The position numbers were made by a program, and so were the translations under genes. From the NCBI RefSeq assembly GCF_000428845.1, contig NZ_AUAS01000001.1:124001-188000 (forward strand): 64,000 bases of DNA, written 5' to 3'. This DNA comes from Dyadobacter alkalitolerans DSM 23607. GTDB taxonomy: Bacteria > Bacteroidota > Bacteroidia > Cytophagales > Spirosomataceae. Under the pieces are notes generated by a model. That model did no database searches, was not told the origin of the DNA, and worked only from the letters and a program-made list of their open reading frames with translations. Numbering within the stretch: position 1 is the stretch's first letter; every line of letters begins with the position of its first letter. Positions 45,774 through 54,768 of the stretch are shown in pieces.

Positions 45774-46430
45774 ATGTCCATCATTGAAAAGGAAGCTTTC
45801 AGCAATCTGGTCAAACATCCTCACGCAGCAGGCACGGAGGTGATCGAAGCGCTTGAAGCGACGATTAAGGCATTTCCTTATTGCCAGATTTCCTATTCTT
45901 TATTGGCGAAGGCATCCAGTGTTGCCGGAACGGAGAAATTAGACGAGACCCGTCCGCGTGCAGCGGCTTACGCATTGAGCCGGGTTGCATTACAGCAGCT
46001 TGTAGAAAGTGACACGGAGCGTTACGACGCAACGGTTAACATTGAAGAAGTGATCGAGGCACAGGAAAAATCGGTCCCGCAAAATGGTGAAGATATCCTG
46101 ATCAGCCTGGTTGAGCAAGAGACAGTAAGCTTGCAAAACATTGTTTCCGAAGAGCAGAAACGGCAGCAGCAGATTATCCAGGGTTTTATGAAGAAGAACC
46201 CGCGTATCATTCGTCAGGATAACAATCTGGAACCTGTTGCCGTTGATGTCAGCGGGCGCGTTGCAGAGTCGGGCGCAGGAAGCATTGAAACCGAAGCTTT
46301 TGCAAAAATATTGGTACGACAAGGCAAGATTGAAAAGGCAATTGACCTGTATCAAAAATTGATCTTGAAAAAACCAGAAAAAAGGAATTACTTTGCGAAA
46401 AAATTAAGCGAGTTATATCGTATGAACTGA
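45774..46430 (+). CDS. Conserved protein with C-terminal TPR-like motif, lptE-secG linker gene
   Basis: This 218-residue soluble protein has no signal peptide. The N-terminal ~90 residues are helical and Ala-rich with VIEALEATIKAFPYCQ. A charged central part (about 130-165, rich in Gln and Glu) follows, and the last ~45 residues contain one TPR-like helix pair, EAFAKILVRQGKIEKAIDLYQKL. Genes of this type lie in this position in many Bacteroidota, but I do not know a tested function. It might be a scaffold for the Sec or LPS machinery; this is inference from position alone. It begins 52 nt after lptE. Confidence 0.7.
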   Translation: MSIIEKEAFSNLVKHPHAAGTEVIEALEATIKAFPYCQISYSLLAKASSVAGTEKLDETRPRAAAYALSRVALQQLVESDTERYDATVNIEEVIEAQEKSVPQNGEDILISLVEQETVSLQNIVSEEQKRQQQIIQGFMKKNPRIIRQDNNLEPVAVDVSGRVAESGAGSIETEAFAKILVRQGKIEKAIDLYQKLILKKPEKRNYFAKKLSELYRMN

Positions 46431-46511
46431 AAAGTTTAAAATATTCAGTCATCGCACCGGCGACCCGGTCGCTCATTCAGTCATTCAATCATTAATAAAT
46501 AGTCATAAGGC

Positions 46512-46910
46512 ATGTATTTGGGTTTAATTATCTTGGTTGCGATCATCGCTGTTTTGTTGATCCTGGTTGTATTGGTTCAAAATTCAAAAGGAGGAGGACT
46601 TTCCAGCGAGTTTAGCGGAGCGGGAACTACCCAAATGTTCGGTGTTAAAAAGACAACCGATTTATTGGAACAAATCACCTGGGGACTTGCAGGCGCTGTT
46701 ATCCTGATTTCTCTTGCTTCATACATTATCGTTGGCGGAACCGCACAAACGGGCGGTATTAACAGTGTCAATGTTGATAAGGCTCAAAATACTGTAATCC
46801 CTGGCGGAAACATTGCTCCTGCACCAGCTCCGGGAGCGGCGGCTCCTGCAGGAGGCGAAGCAACGACGCCTGCTGTTACACCAGCAGCACCAGCGGACAG
46901 CTCAAAATAA
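46512..46910 (+). CDS. secG: Preprotein translocase subunit SecG
   Basis: This 132-residue small subunit of the SecYEG channel has two transmembrane helices (about residues 2-24 and 52-75), joined by the conserved loop VQNSKGGGLSSEFSGAG with Thr/Gln residues. The tail of about 40 residues is unusually rich in Ala, Pro and Thr (APAPAPGAAAPAGGEATTP); such tails are common in Bacteroidota SecG. It supports protein export. It follows the TPR protein and is ended by a strong hairpin. Confidence 0.93.
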   Translation: MYLGLIILVAIIAVLLILVVLVQNSKGGGLSSEFSGAGTTQMFGVKKTTDLLEQITWGLAGAVILISLASYIIVGGTAQTGGINSVNVDKAQNTVIPGGNIAPAPAPGAAAPAGGEATTPAVTPAAPADSSK

Positions 46911-46926
46911 GATATTCAAGACATTA

Positions 46927-46960
46927 AAAAAGGCTCATGATTTGCATCGTGAGCCTTTTT
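46927..46960. terminator. Bidirectional terminator after secG
   Basis: AAAAAGGCTCA (46927-46937) pairs with TGAGCCTTTTT (46950-46960) with inner pairs and a 4-nt loop. The A-run and T-run make it usable from both sides, between secG and the convergent gene at 46978. Confidence 0.9.
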
Positions 46961-46977
46961 CGTGTTCGGGCATTTGA

Positions 46978-47685
46978 TTAAGCAATGTTCATTTGCTTTA
47001 AGATCAGCTTCTTTGCAACAGGCAAAAGCGCCTCATGTAAAGGATAATCGTATTTTGATTCAACAATATAGGTTGCAGGATTAGGCAGGGATTTGTTCTT
47101 TTTGGTAAGATCGACTTTGATCTGAGAAACTGTATTTCCTAAACCAATTCGGACCGTATCCACGAAAGTCGTTTTGAGATAACGCTCCTTCATTTCATTA
47201 TAAAGCGCCAGCTGATATTCAAAGACACTGACAAAGGGCTGGAATGTGTGCAAAAAGAGGAGATAACCCTCTTCCAGTCTTAATGGCACAATGCCAACAG
47301 GCGAAATTTTTATATTCTCCCCCACTTCACTAAACCGCTCTGCACCATACTCCAGAGCACGCGAAAAACGGGGGATAGCGAAGTCCAGGATGTAATTCAG
47401 CTCTTCCAGATAAGGGTCGTCATGGTGCGTTTCTTCGTATTCCAATTTCCACGTCTGCAAATTGACGCCCGTCACATTCTTCGGAAAAGACGTTTTAATC
47501 TCGCTTTTGGTGGCGCGGATGTGGATGCAGGAATCAAAATGAAATTGCAAATCTGGCAGATGCGGGTGAAGCTTATGCTGTGTAAACTGGCTGTCAATAT
47601 GCTGCAAATAGGCCTGCAACACATATTTTTTGTACTCAAAATCAAAAATTCCTTCTGTTAACCAGTTCTTTTGGAGGTTTTTCAT
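46978..47685 (-). CDS. Conserved hypothetical protein
   Basis: This 235-residue soluble protein shows no signal peptide, membrane helix or known catalytic motif. ATG 47685 (MKNLQKNWLTEGIFDFEYKKYVLQAYLQ) is preferred over an upstream ATG at 47727, because it starts a family-like helix. Features seen: basic N-terminus, a run of charged residues (EYEETHHDDPYLEELNYILDFAIPRF), and a C-terminal stretch with YIVESKYDYPLHEALLPVAKKLI. Genes of this size occur between secG and groES in related genomes, so it is probably a conserved Bacteroidota protein. Function unknown; it is divergent from groES. Confidence 0.55.
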   Translation of the reverse strand: MKNLQKNWLTEGIFDFEYKKYVLQAYLQHIDSQFTQHKLHPHLPDLQFHFDSCIHIRATKSEIKTSFPKNVTGVNLQTWKLEYEETHHDDPYLEELNYILDFAIPRFSRALEYGAERFSEVGENIKISPVGIVPLRLEEGYLLFLHTFQPFVSVFEYQLALYNEMKERYLKTTFVDTVRIGLGNTVSQIKVDLTKKNKSLPNPATYIVESKYDYPLHEALLPVAKKLILKQMNIA

Positions 47686-47840
47686 GGGATTCGAAATTTG
47701 GTGCCGATAAAATTTAAGCATTTTCACTCGCTAAACAATTCTTGTGCCGTGCATGACATTATAATTGCTTCTAATAATTATATAACGGCAGGGTTCGGTA
47801 CAAATTTGTCACACTTGCCGGAAAAAATGTCAGCCGGAAC

Positions 47841-47860
47841 TTGCTGGCATAGATTGTGCT
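47841..47860 (+). promoter_or_regulatory. Sigma-54-like promoter candidate before groES
   Basis: GG (47846-47847) and GC (47858-47859) are separated by exactly 10 nt in CTGGCATAGATTGTGCTT. The fit to TGGCAC-N5-TTGCW has one mismatch per element. The predicted start is near 47871, 44 nt before the groES ATG. No TAnnTTTG -7 or CIRCE operator is visible in the 229 bp upstream. Confidence 0.4.
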
Positions 47861-47914
47861 TACTTGTTTCAGTCAAATCTATTACTGACAATCAAAAACA
47901 AACGTTTAATATTT

Positions 47915-48211
47915 ATGTCAACTTTAGCAGAAATACAAGTGAACGTACAACCTCTGGCTGATCGTGTTCTTGTAGAACCAGCCCCAGCCGAAGAAAAAAC
48001 AGCATTTGGTATCATTATCCCTGATACTGCAAAGGAAAAGCCTCAACGTGGAACTGTTGTAGCAGTGGGCCCGGGTAAAAAAGACGAGCCGATGACCGTT
48101 AAGGTAGGTGACACCGTATTATACGGAAAATATTCAGGTACTGAATTGGCGTATGAAGGCAAAGATGTCCTGATCATGCGTGAGTCTGACATTTATGCCA
48201 TCATTGGTTAA
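47915..48211 (+). CDS. groES: Co-chaperonin GroES
   Basis: This 98-residue 10-kDa chaperonin caps the GroEL ring. Family motifs are [21 protein letters not shown], the mobile loop with [19 protein letters not shown], and [27 protein letters not shown] 47915 is the usual start; an upstream in-frame ATG at 47864 would add 17 residues not found in the family. groEL starts 57 nt downstream. Control may involve a sigma-54-like site, since no CIRCE element is present. Confidence 0.97.
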   Translation: MSTLAEIQVNVQPLADRVLVEPAPAEEKTAFGIIIPDTAKEKPQRGTVVAVGPGKKDEPMTVKVGDTVLYGKYSGTELAYEGKDVLIMRESDIYAIIG

Positions 48212-48268
48212 TTGTTATTAAGTCCTATTCAATAAGTTTAATCAAGAAAATCAAAACGATTAATTAGT

Positions 48269-49900
48269 ATGTCTAAGAAAATTTTCTTCGATACCGAAGC
48301 TCGTGATAAAATTAAGCGCGGTGTTGATACATTGGCTGACGCCGTTAAAGTAACATTAGGACCTCGTGGTCGTAACGTAGTTATCGATAAAAAATTCGGA
48401 TCGCCTAGCATCACAAAAGATGGTGTGACGGTTGCAAAAGAAATCGATCTGAAAGACCCTATCGAAAACATGGGTGCTCAGTTGGTGAAAGAAGTTGCTT
48501 CTAAAACTGCTGATTCTGCAGGTGATGGTACAACAACTGCAACTGTTTTAGCTCAGGCTATCTATTCAATCGGTGTTAAGAACGTAGCTGCTGGTGCAAA
48601 TCCAATGGATTTGAAACGCGGTATCGACAAGGCCGTTGCTGTCATCACTAAAAATCTTGAAGGACAGAAAAAAGTAATTTCTACTTCAAAAGAAATCGCT
48701 CAGGTTGCAACAATCTCTGCCAACCATGACGAAGAAATTGGTCAGATGATCGCTGAGGCGATGGAAAAAGTAGGAAAAGAAGGTGTTATCACTGTTGAAG
48801 AAGCGCGCGGAACTGAAACAGAAGTGAAAACTGTGGAAGGTATGCAGTTTGACCGTGGTTACCTGTCTCCATATTTTGTGACAAACACTGAGAAAATGGA
48901 AGCTGATCTTGAGCGTCCATATATCTTGATTTCTGAGAAGAAAGTTTCTTCAATGAAAGAATTGCTTCCAGTTCTTGAAGCAGTTGCACAAACAGGCCGT
49001 CCTTTGCTTATTTTGGCAGAAGATGTTGACGGAGAAGCGCTTGCTACATTGGTAGTAAACAAAATCCGTGGCGCCTTGAAAGTGGCTGCAGTTAAAGCTC
49101 CTGGTTTTGGTGACCGTCGTAAAGCAATGCTTGAAGACATCGCGATCATCACTGGCGGAACAGTTATCTCTGAAGAGCGTGGTTTCAAATTGGAAAACGC
49201 AACTTTGGAATATCTTGGATCTTGCGAAAAAGCAATTATCGACAAAGACAACACAACTTTGGTAAATGGTGCAGGTAACTCTGAGGACATTCAGGGCCGT
49301 GTAAACCAGATCAAAGCGCAGATTGAAAATACAACTTCTGATTACGATCGCGAAAAACTTCAGGAACGCCTTGCTAAATTGTCAGGTGGTGTTGCTATCC
49401 TTTACATCGGAGCTGCAACTGAGGTTGAAATGAAAGAGAAAAAAGACCGTGTTGACGATGCATTGCATGCAACCCGTGCTGCTGTTGAAGAAGGAATCGT
49501 AGCTGGTGGTGGTGTTGCTTACATCCGCGCAACTGCTGCTTTGGAAGGCTTCACAGGAAACAACGAAGACGAAACAACGGGTATCAACATTATCCGCGTA
49601 GCTTTGGAAGCTCCTTTGAGAACAATCGTTTCTAACTCAGGCCAAGAGCCATCAGTAGTTGTTGCGAAAGTGAAAGAAGGAACTGGCGCTTACGGTTACA
49701 ACGCGAAGGACAATGTTTACACAGATCTTTTGGAAGCTGGTATCATTGACCCTAAGAAAGTATCCCGTCTTGCGCTTGAAAACGCAGCATCTATCGCAGG
49801 TTTGTTGTTGACAACAGAATGTGTAATTGCTGACGAGCCAGAAGAAGCTCCTGCAGGTGGCGGTCACAGCCACGGCGGCGGAATGGGCGGAATGATGTAA
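48269..49900 (+). CDS. groEL: Chaperonin GroEL
   Basis: This 543-residue group I chaperonin has the ATP-site [12 protein letters not shown], the family signature [16 protein letters not shown] and the C-terminal GGM repeat tail ending GGGMGGMM. Start and length are typical. It forms the 14-mer that folds proteins with GroES, the gene 57 nt upstream. Codons are biased to a narrow set, as in highly expressed genes. It ends in a strong hairpin. Confidence 0.98.
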   Translation: MSKKIFFDTEARDKIKRGVDTLADAVKVTLGPRGRNVVIDKKFGSPSITKDGVTVAKEIDLKDPIENMGAQLVKEVASKTADSAGDGTTTATVLAQAIYSIGVKNVAAGANPMDLKRGIDKAVAVITKNLEGQKKVISTSKEIAQVATISANHDEEIGQMIAEAMEKVGKEGVITVEEARGTETEVKTVEGMQFDRGYLSPYFVTNTEKMEADLERPYILISEKKVSSMKELLPVLEAVAQTGRPLLILAEDVDGEALATLVVNKIRGALKVAAVKAPGFGDRRKAMLEDIAIITGGTVISEERGFKLENATLEYLGSCEKAIIDKDNTTLVNGAGNSEDIQGRVNQIKAQIENTTSDYDREKLQERLAKLSGGVAILYIGAATEVEMKEKKDRVDDALHATRAAVEEGIVAGGGVAYIRATAALEGFTGNNEDETTGINIIRVALEAPLRTIVSNSGQEPSVVVAKVKEGTGAYGYNAKDNVYTDLLEAGIIDPKKVSRLALENAASIAGLLLTTECVIADEPEEAPAGGGHSHGGGMGGMM

Positions 49901-49935
49901 TATCATTTTGTTCAGACTGAACATTATAATGCAAA

Positions 49936-49976
49936 AAATAGCCGTTCGGAAATTCCGGACGGCTATTTGCTTTTAC
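49936..49976 (+). terminator. Terminator hairpin after groEL
   Basis: A long stem (49936-49950 with 49954-49968, one wobble) closes a 3-nt loop. It is followed by GCTTTTA. It lies about 35 nt after the groEL stop. Confidence 0.8.
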
Positions 49977-50048
49977 AACATTTATGAAAAACTTCTTCGT
50001 TTAGACGAATCAGTTTCAATTAAGTCACACATTTATGTAAAAATATTT

Positions 50049-50711
50049 TTATGGCTGCATAAAACCATCCTGCATAACCAATCTTCTATCCGCCATAGCA
50101 GCCAGATCCTCGTTATGCGTTACAATCACAAACGTTTGTCCGAACTCGTCCCGCAACTTGAAAAACAACTGATGCAGTTCCAATGCATTATGCGAATCCA
50201 GGTTACCGCTCGGTTCATCAGCAAGCACGATGGACGGTTTGTTTAAAAGTGCTCTCGCAACCGCAACGCGCTGCTGCTCACCACCTGAAAGTTGTGAAGG
50301 CAAATGATTGGCCCTGTCCTTCAAACCTAGCATTTCCAGCAATTCTTTTCCTCTTTCCAGAATATCTTTTTCATTCATCGAACCATTGATATAACCCGGC
50401 ATGCATGCATTTTCCAATGCAGTGAACTCGGCAAGCAGGTTATGGAATTGGAAAATGAAGCCTATCTTTTCGTTGCGGAAACGTGCGAGGTCTTTGTCTT
50501 TTTGTGTAAAAACATTTACGTCCTCAATAAAGACGGAACCTTGCTCGGGGCGGTCCAATGTTCCCAGAATATGCAGAAAAGTACTTTTGCCTGCTCCCGA
50601 AGGCCCTACAATAGCCACCACTTCTCCTTGCTCCACTTCCAGATCAATCCCCTTCAACACTTGTAAAGAACCATATGTGCGCCTGATCCCGCTCGCCCGC
50701 AGTAAATTCAT
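50049..50711 (-). CDS. ABC transporter ATP-binding protein (LolD/MacB-like)
   Basis: This 220-residue ATPase has Walker [10 protein letters not shown] (36-44), the Q loop [17 protein letters not shown], the signature [15 protein letters not shown], Walker [12 protein letters not shown] and the H loop IVTHNEDLA. The set fits the LolD/MacB/FtsE group that drives lipoprotein release or efflux. No permease gene is adjacent, so the partner must be elsewhere; lipoprotein release via LolCE is the most likely role, as inference. It is divergent from sucC. Confidence 0.88.
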   Translation of the reverse strand: MNLLRASGIRRTYGSLQVLKGIDLEVEQGEVVAIVGPSGAGKSTFLHILGTLDRPEQGSVFIEDVNVFTQKDKDLARFRNEKIGFIFQFHNLLAEFTALENACMPGYINGSMNEKDILERGKELLEMLGLKDRANHLPSQLSGGEQQRVAVARALLNKPSIVLADEPSGNLDSHNALELHQLFFKLRDEFGQTFVIVTHNEDLAAMADRRLVMQDGFMQP

Positions 50712-50800
50712 ATTATGGAGAAGATAATTGGACTGAAACCTACGCCCGTTTTGATTAATTCCTTAATTTGCCGTGAAAATACCAATTTACTTTTATACTC

Positions 50801-52024
50801 ATGAATATTCACGAATATCAAGGCAAAAGCGTTCTTAAAAAATACGGTGTGCGTATTCAGGAAGGGCTCGTAGCCGACACTCCGGACAAGGCAGTTGAAG
50901 TTGCGCGTGAGCTTAGCCAGCAGACTGGTACCAAATGGTATGTTGTTAAATCTCAGATCCACGCAGGTGGACGTGGAAAAGGCCGCATCGTTGGAACAGA
51001 ACAACGTGGCGTTGCCCTAGCGAAATCTGTTGAAGATGTTCGCACCATATCCAATAACATTCTGGGCAAAGTGCTGGTTACACACCAGACAGGTCCTGAT
51101 GGCAAGCGTGTTAACAAAGTGCTTATTGCCGAAGACGTGTATTATCCAGGACCAAGCGAGCCGAAAGAATACTATCTTTCGATCCTCCTTGACCGTGGCC
51201 GTAACTGCAATGTGATCATGGCCAGCACCGAAGGCGGTATGGACATTGAAGAAGTGGCAGAGCACACGCCTGAGAAGATCATGAAAGAGTGGATTGATCC
51301 AAAAGTAGGCTTACAGCCATTCCAGGCGCGTAAAGTGGCTTTTGCTTTAGGCCTTGAAGGCGATGCTTTCAAAGAAATGGTAAAATTCATCACTTCCCTT
51401 TACAAAGCATACATTGAAAGTGATTCAGCGATGTTCGAAATCAACCCGGTTTTGAAAACATCTGACAATAAAATCCTTGCCGTTGATGCGAAGGTTGATT
51501 TGGATGACAATGCATTGTATCGTCACCCTGAATTAGCTGAAATGCGTGATACGAACGAGGAAGATCCTTTGGAAGTTGAAGCAGGCGCAAACAACCTGAA
51601 CTATGTAAAACTGGACGGAAACGTGGGTTGCATGGTGAATGGTGCCGGTCTTGCTATGGCGACTATGGACCTTATCAAGCTTTCTGGCGGCGAGCCGGCT
51701 AACTTCCTCGATGTTGGGGGTGGCGCAAACGCACGCACAGTAGAAGCTGGTTTCCGCATCATTCTGAAAGACCCGAACGTAAAAGCAATCCTGATCAACA
51801 TCTTCGGCGGAATCGTTCGTTGCGACCGCGTTGCTGCTGGTGTTGTGGAGGCTTACAAAGCCATCGGCGAAATTCCAGTTCCTATCATCGTTCGTTTGCA
51901 AGGAACTAATGCAGAAGAAGGAGCTCGGATTATTAATGAGTCTGGCTTAAAAGTTTCTTCGGCTATTGAGTTTAAGGAGGCTGCTGCAAAGGTTTCAGAG
52001 GTTTTGGCTGAGCTGGGAGTTTAA
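50801..52024 (+). CDS. sucC: Succinate-CoA ligase, ADP-forming, beta subunit
   Basis: This 407-residue TCA-cycle enzyme subunit starts with MNIHEYQGKSVLKKYG, the family opening. The ATP-grasp domain has KSQIHAGGRGKGR, the nucleotide loops (LIAEDVYYPGP) and MFEINPVLK. The C-terminal CoA-ligase domain contains GCMVNGAGLAMATMD, FLDVGGGA and NIFGGIVRCD. The length is slightly above the common 388. The alpha subunit (sucD) is not next to it in the window, which is usual in Bacteroidota. A REP-like palindrome follows. Confidence 0.97.
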   Translation: MNIHEYQGKSVLKKYGVRIQEGLVADTPDKAVEVARELSQQTGTKWYVVKSQIHAGGRGKGRIVGTEQRGVALAKSVEDVRTISNNILGKVLVTHQTGPDGKRVNKVLIAEDVYYPGPSEPKEYYLSILLDRGRNCNVIMASTEGGMDIEEVAEHTPEKIMKEWIDPKVGLQPFQARKVAFALGLEGDAFKEMVKFITSLYKAYIESDSAMFEINPVLKTSDNKILAVDAKVDLDDNALYRHPELAEMRDTNEEDPLEVEAGANNLNYVKLDGNVGCMVNGAGLAMATMDLIKLSGGEPANFLDVGGGANARTVEAGFRIILKDPNVKAILINIFGGIVRCDRVAAGVVEAYKAIGEIPVPIIVRLQGTNAEEGARIINESGLKVSSAIEFKEAAAKVSEVLAELGV

Positions 52025-52082
52025 GGATGAAAAGTTTATTCAGGTTGCCATTTGATTTGTCAGCCTGAGCCGTTCATACACT

Positions 52083-52156
52083 TGTCACCCTGAGCGGAGC
52101 CGAAGGGGCGTTACTACCTAGGTGATAGCGCCCCTTCGGCTCCGCTCAGGGTGACA
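52083..52156. repeat. REP-like palindrome, copy 2
   Basis: A perfect 28-bp inverted repeat (52083-52110 with 52129-52156) encloses an 18-nt loop that itself holds the palindrome ACCTAGGT. The arm begins TGTCACCCTGAGCGGAGC, the same as copy 1 at 8844. A decayed half-copy (TGTCAGCCTGAGC) lies at 52058-52070. It sits between convergent genes, like copy 1. Confidence 0.85.
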
Positions 52157-52193
52157 GGGGATTATAACATAATGGTTGGAGCCGCCAACAGGC

Positions 52194-53528
52194 CTATCCC
52201 AGCAACATCCACAACACCACCACAACCAAAAAACTCACCGCTCCCTGCAACCCCGTCAAGATCGTATGCGTCCGATACGTATCCCTCGCTGAAATCCCCG
52301 TAAACTGCGATACGACCCAGAACCAGGCATCATTCGTGTGGGAGACAATCATCGCCCCGCTTCCTACGGCCATGACTACTAATGTGATCTGAGTGGGTGT
52401 GACGAAGCCCAATGAAGCTAGAAGAGGCGCCAGAATGCTGGTTGTCAGCACCATCGCGGATGTAGTTGAGCCTTGTGCTGTTTTGAAGAATGCGGCGATG
52501 AGGAAGGCGATGAAAAGTAAGTATGCGCCGGACATTTCGTTGTGAAGCAGCCATTCGCTGACCATGTCTTTTAATGTTGTTTCTTTTAAGATCGCGCCGA
52601 AAGCTCCGCCTGCTCCTACCAGCACCAATGTTGTTCCGCAATGTTCTATTCCACTTTTGAAACAGGCCATCATTCTTTCAGCGGCGTATTCCGGGAAAAG
52701 GGAATAGCTGAAAAAGATGGCGATGAGGAAGGAAACCAGCGGACTGCCGAAAAAGCCCAGCCATTTTATCCAGGTTTCCGGGAAGTCGAGAATCCTTGCA
52801 AATGAGGCTAGGGTAATGAGGATAATGGGCAAAAGAATTGGCATGAATGCTTTCCAGGCGGGAGGCAGTCGGCTGTCGTGAATGATGATGGGTGGCTCTA
52901 CGGCTGAGTTTTCTGTGATTTCTACATTTTTTGCAAATTTTCCCGCGAACCAGGTCGAAAGGAAAAGGCTGGGAATGGAAACGACCAGGCCTATCAATAT
53001 GACTAATCCCACAGAATCCGCAATGCCGAGGTTTCCTGCTGCGGATAACGGGCCGGGCGTTGGCGGAACTAATGTATGCGTCGCAAAAAGACCGCCTGAC
53101 AACGATAATGCAATGGTTCCCAATGGTTTTCCGGTTCGTTTGGCAACAATCTGATTCAGCTTATGCAGGATGATAAAACCCGAATCACAAAACACCGGGA
53201 TTCCGACAATTCCACCGATCACAGCCATCGCAAGTGCCGGGCGCTTTTCACCGAACAACTTTAATATCACATCTGCTACCTTAATCGCAGCACCAGATTT
53301 GTCCAAAATTGCACCGATCACACAACCGAGAATGACCATTAACCCGATTTTCGACATTAATTCCCCGAAACCCTTTCCAATCGTTTCGGCCAGCTTGTCG
53401 ATGGGCAGACCGGCGAAGATGCCCACGCCAATTGCTGCTAAAAGCAAGCCCACCAGTGGATGCATTTTAAGCACAGTAGAACTTAATACAATGAAGACAA
53501 CGGCCGCAAGAACAATGAATATGATCAT
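52194..53528 (-). CDS. GntP family gluconate/organic-acid permease
   Basis: This 444-residue inner-membrane proton symporter of the GntP family has 12 or more hydrophobic segments. Signature stretches are HPLVGLLLAAIGVGI near the N-terminus, VGIPVFCDSGFIIL and, in the second half, AQGSTTSAMVLTTSI. The C-terminus, with the conserved HTNDAWFWVVSQFTG, is typical. Members move gluconate or related sugar acids. It follows the esterase gene by 13 nt, so the two probably share a transcript, which points to uptake of a sugar acid released by the esterase; that link is inference. Confidence 0.92.
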   Translation of the reverse strand: MIIFIVLAAVVFIVLSSTVLKMHPLVGLLLAAIGVGIFAGLPIDKLAETIGKGFGELMSKIGLMVILGCVIGAILDKSGAAIKVADVILKLFGEKRPALAMAVIGGIVGIPVFCDSGFIILHKLNQIVAKRTGKPLGTIALSLSGGLFATHTLVPPTPGPLSAAGNLGIADSVGLVILIGLVVSIPSLFLSTWFAGKFAKNVEITENSAVEPPIIIHDSRLPPAWKAFMPILLPIILITLASFARILDFPETWIKWLGFFGSPLVSFLIAIFFSYSLFPEYAAERMMACFKSGIEHCGTTLVLVGAGGAFGAILKETTLKDMVSEWLLHNEMSGAYLLFIAFLIAAFFKTAQGSTTSAMVLTTSILAPLLASLGFVTPTQITLVVMAVGSGAMIVSHTNDAWFWVVSQFTGISARDTYRTHTILTGLQGAVSFLVVVVLWMLLG

Positions 53529-53541
53529 CGGAGGTCTGGAT

Positions 53542-54693
53542 TTACAGCATTTTCATGACAGCCTCATCCCCCATTACTGCGTTGGCCGGCCGAGGATGCG
53601 CCGCGTTGAAAACTTCCAGATCTTTTTGTTCAAGCACTTTGGAAGGTGTTTCGTCAATTTTACCTTGTGAATCGGTGACCGCTTTTAAATCCAGCCCTAG
53701 CTGTTTTGCCATAAAGGTGTACATAGCATTCCTCTTGGAAGGGCCATAATCATGCTTTTCGTCAGGCAAATGCACATTTTCGACCAGATCTTTCTTGCCG
53801 TATAATCCGTAAATGCTTTGAATAAAAGGAAATTCAACTTCCGGCGTATTCTTGGTCCAGTCGCCGCCGTCAGATACGAGCAGCATGGGCCTCGGGGCGG
53901 TTAGGGAAGCTATTTCAACATTATTGGTCTGGTAATCGCCCTTTTTATGAATGGGAAGGCCGCTTTCACAAACGCATCCGCCAAAGAAATAAGATGAGAC
54001 CATCACGACGGGCGCGGTAACCTTAACACGGTCGTCCAGTGCTGCCAAAAGGAAAGTCTGCGTTCCCCCACCCGACTCACCTGTTACGGCAATTCTTTCC
54101 GGATCAACGCTGGGTTGCGCCATTAAAAAATCCAATGCTCTTACTGCATTGATCGTCTGCAATTTGAGCGCTTTGGGCATTTTATGACCGCAATATTTGG
54201 AATCTCCCTGCCCTACCATATCCAGAACAAACACAACAGCGCCCATACGCGCGAGCGTTGCGCAGCGTTTTTGGGTTTGCTCCCGAAACCTGCCATGCGG
54301 ATTTTCTCCATGTCCATGAGGACAAAGGATGCCCGCGTAAGATTGCTGCTTTTTTAATGGTCTGTATAAATTCCCCGTCACGTAAATGCCCGGCATGCTT
54401 TCGAAAGCCACATTCTCGATGGAGTAACCGTCCATTTCTTTTTTACTGTGAATGATCGGTTTTGAAGTCGGTTTGGCGGGCATAGTCTGCAAATCCATCC
54501 CTTCACGAATCTGCTTTCGGATGGCAGTCGCGCGTGTTTCCCATTCAAGTTTTGTTTTGACGGTATGTTTTTCCAGAAATTCCTTTCCCTGCGCCTCGGT
54601 AAAATAAGCGCCCTGGCATAACTCTGCCTGCTGCGCAAACAGTGTGGCAGACATACAAAAAGCACTTAACATGCACATTAAAACAACTTTCAT
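53542..54693 (-). CDS. Exported alpha/beta hydrolase, acetylxylan esterase-like
   Basis: This is a 383-residue exported hydrolase with a signal peptide (MKVVLMCMLSAFCMSATLFA). The nucleophile elbow is GESGGG (Ser207 in VTGESGGGTQTF). The Asp is in VSDGGDWTKN and the His in DEKHDYG. An oxyanion-hole region (LCPHGHGENPHGR) is present. This fits the acetylxylan esterase or similar sugar-ester hydrolase group. It lies 13 nt before the GntP permease, suggesting work on a carbohydrate ester in the periplasm. Substrate unknown. Start ATG 54693 fits the signal peptide. Confidence 0.85.
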   Translation of the reverse strand: MKVVLMCMLSAFCMSATLFAQQAELCQGAYFTEAQGKEFLEKHTVKTKLEWETRATAIRKQIREGMDLQTMPAKPTSKPIIHSKKEMDGYSIENVAFESMPGIYVTGNLYRPLKKQQSYAGILCPHGHGENPHGRFREQTQKRCATLARMGAVVFVLDMVGQGDSKYCGHKMPKALKLQTINAVRALDFLMAQPSVDPERIAVTGESGGGTQTFLLAALDDRVKVTAPVVMVSSYFFGGCVCESGLPIHKKGDYQTNNVEIASLTAPRPMLLVSDGGDWTKNTPEVEFPFIQSIYGLYGKKDLVENVHLPDEKHDYGPSKRNAMYTFMAKQLGLDLKAVTDSQGKIDETPSKVLEQKDLEVFNAAHPRPANAVMGDEAVMKML

Positions 54694-54768
54694 AACCCAG
54701 CAGAAAGAAATTGAACGGATTTTTATTACGAAAGAGGAAAAACAGCGGTGCTTACTGTTTAAACCACC

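Noticed and set aside
46431-46511. Short direct repeats (ATTCAGTCAT) and a 5-bp inverted repeat ACCGG/CCGGT before secG
   Set aside because: Too short and imperfect to separate from chance in AT-rich leader sequence; no matching site elsewhere in the window.
47686-47914. Search for a CIRCE heat-shock operator before groES
   Set aside because: No TTAGCACTC-N9-GAGTGCTAA or close variant is present; groESL control must differ.
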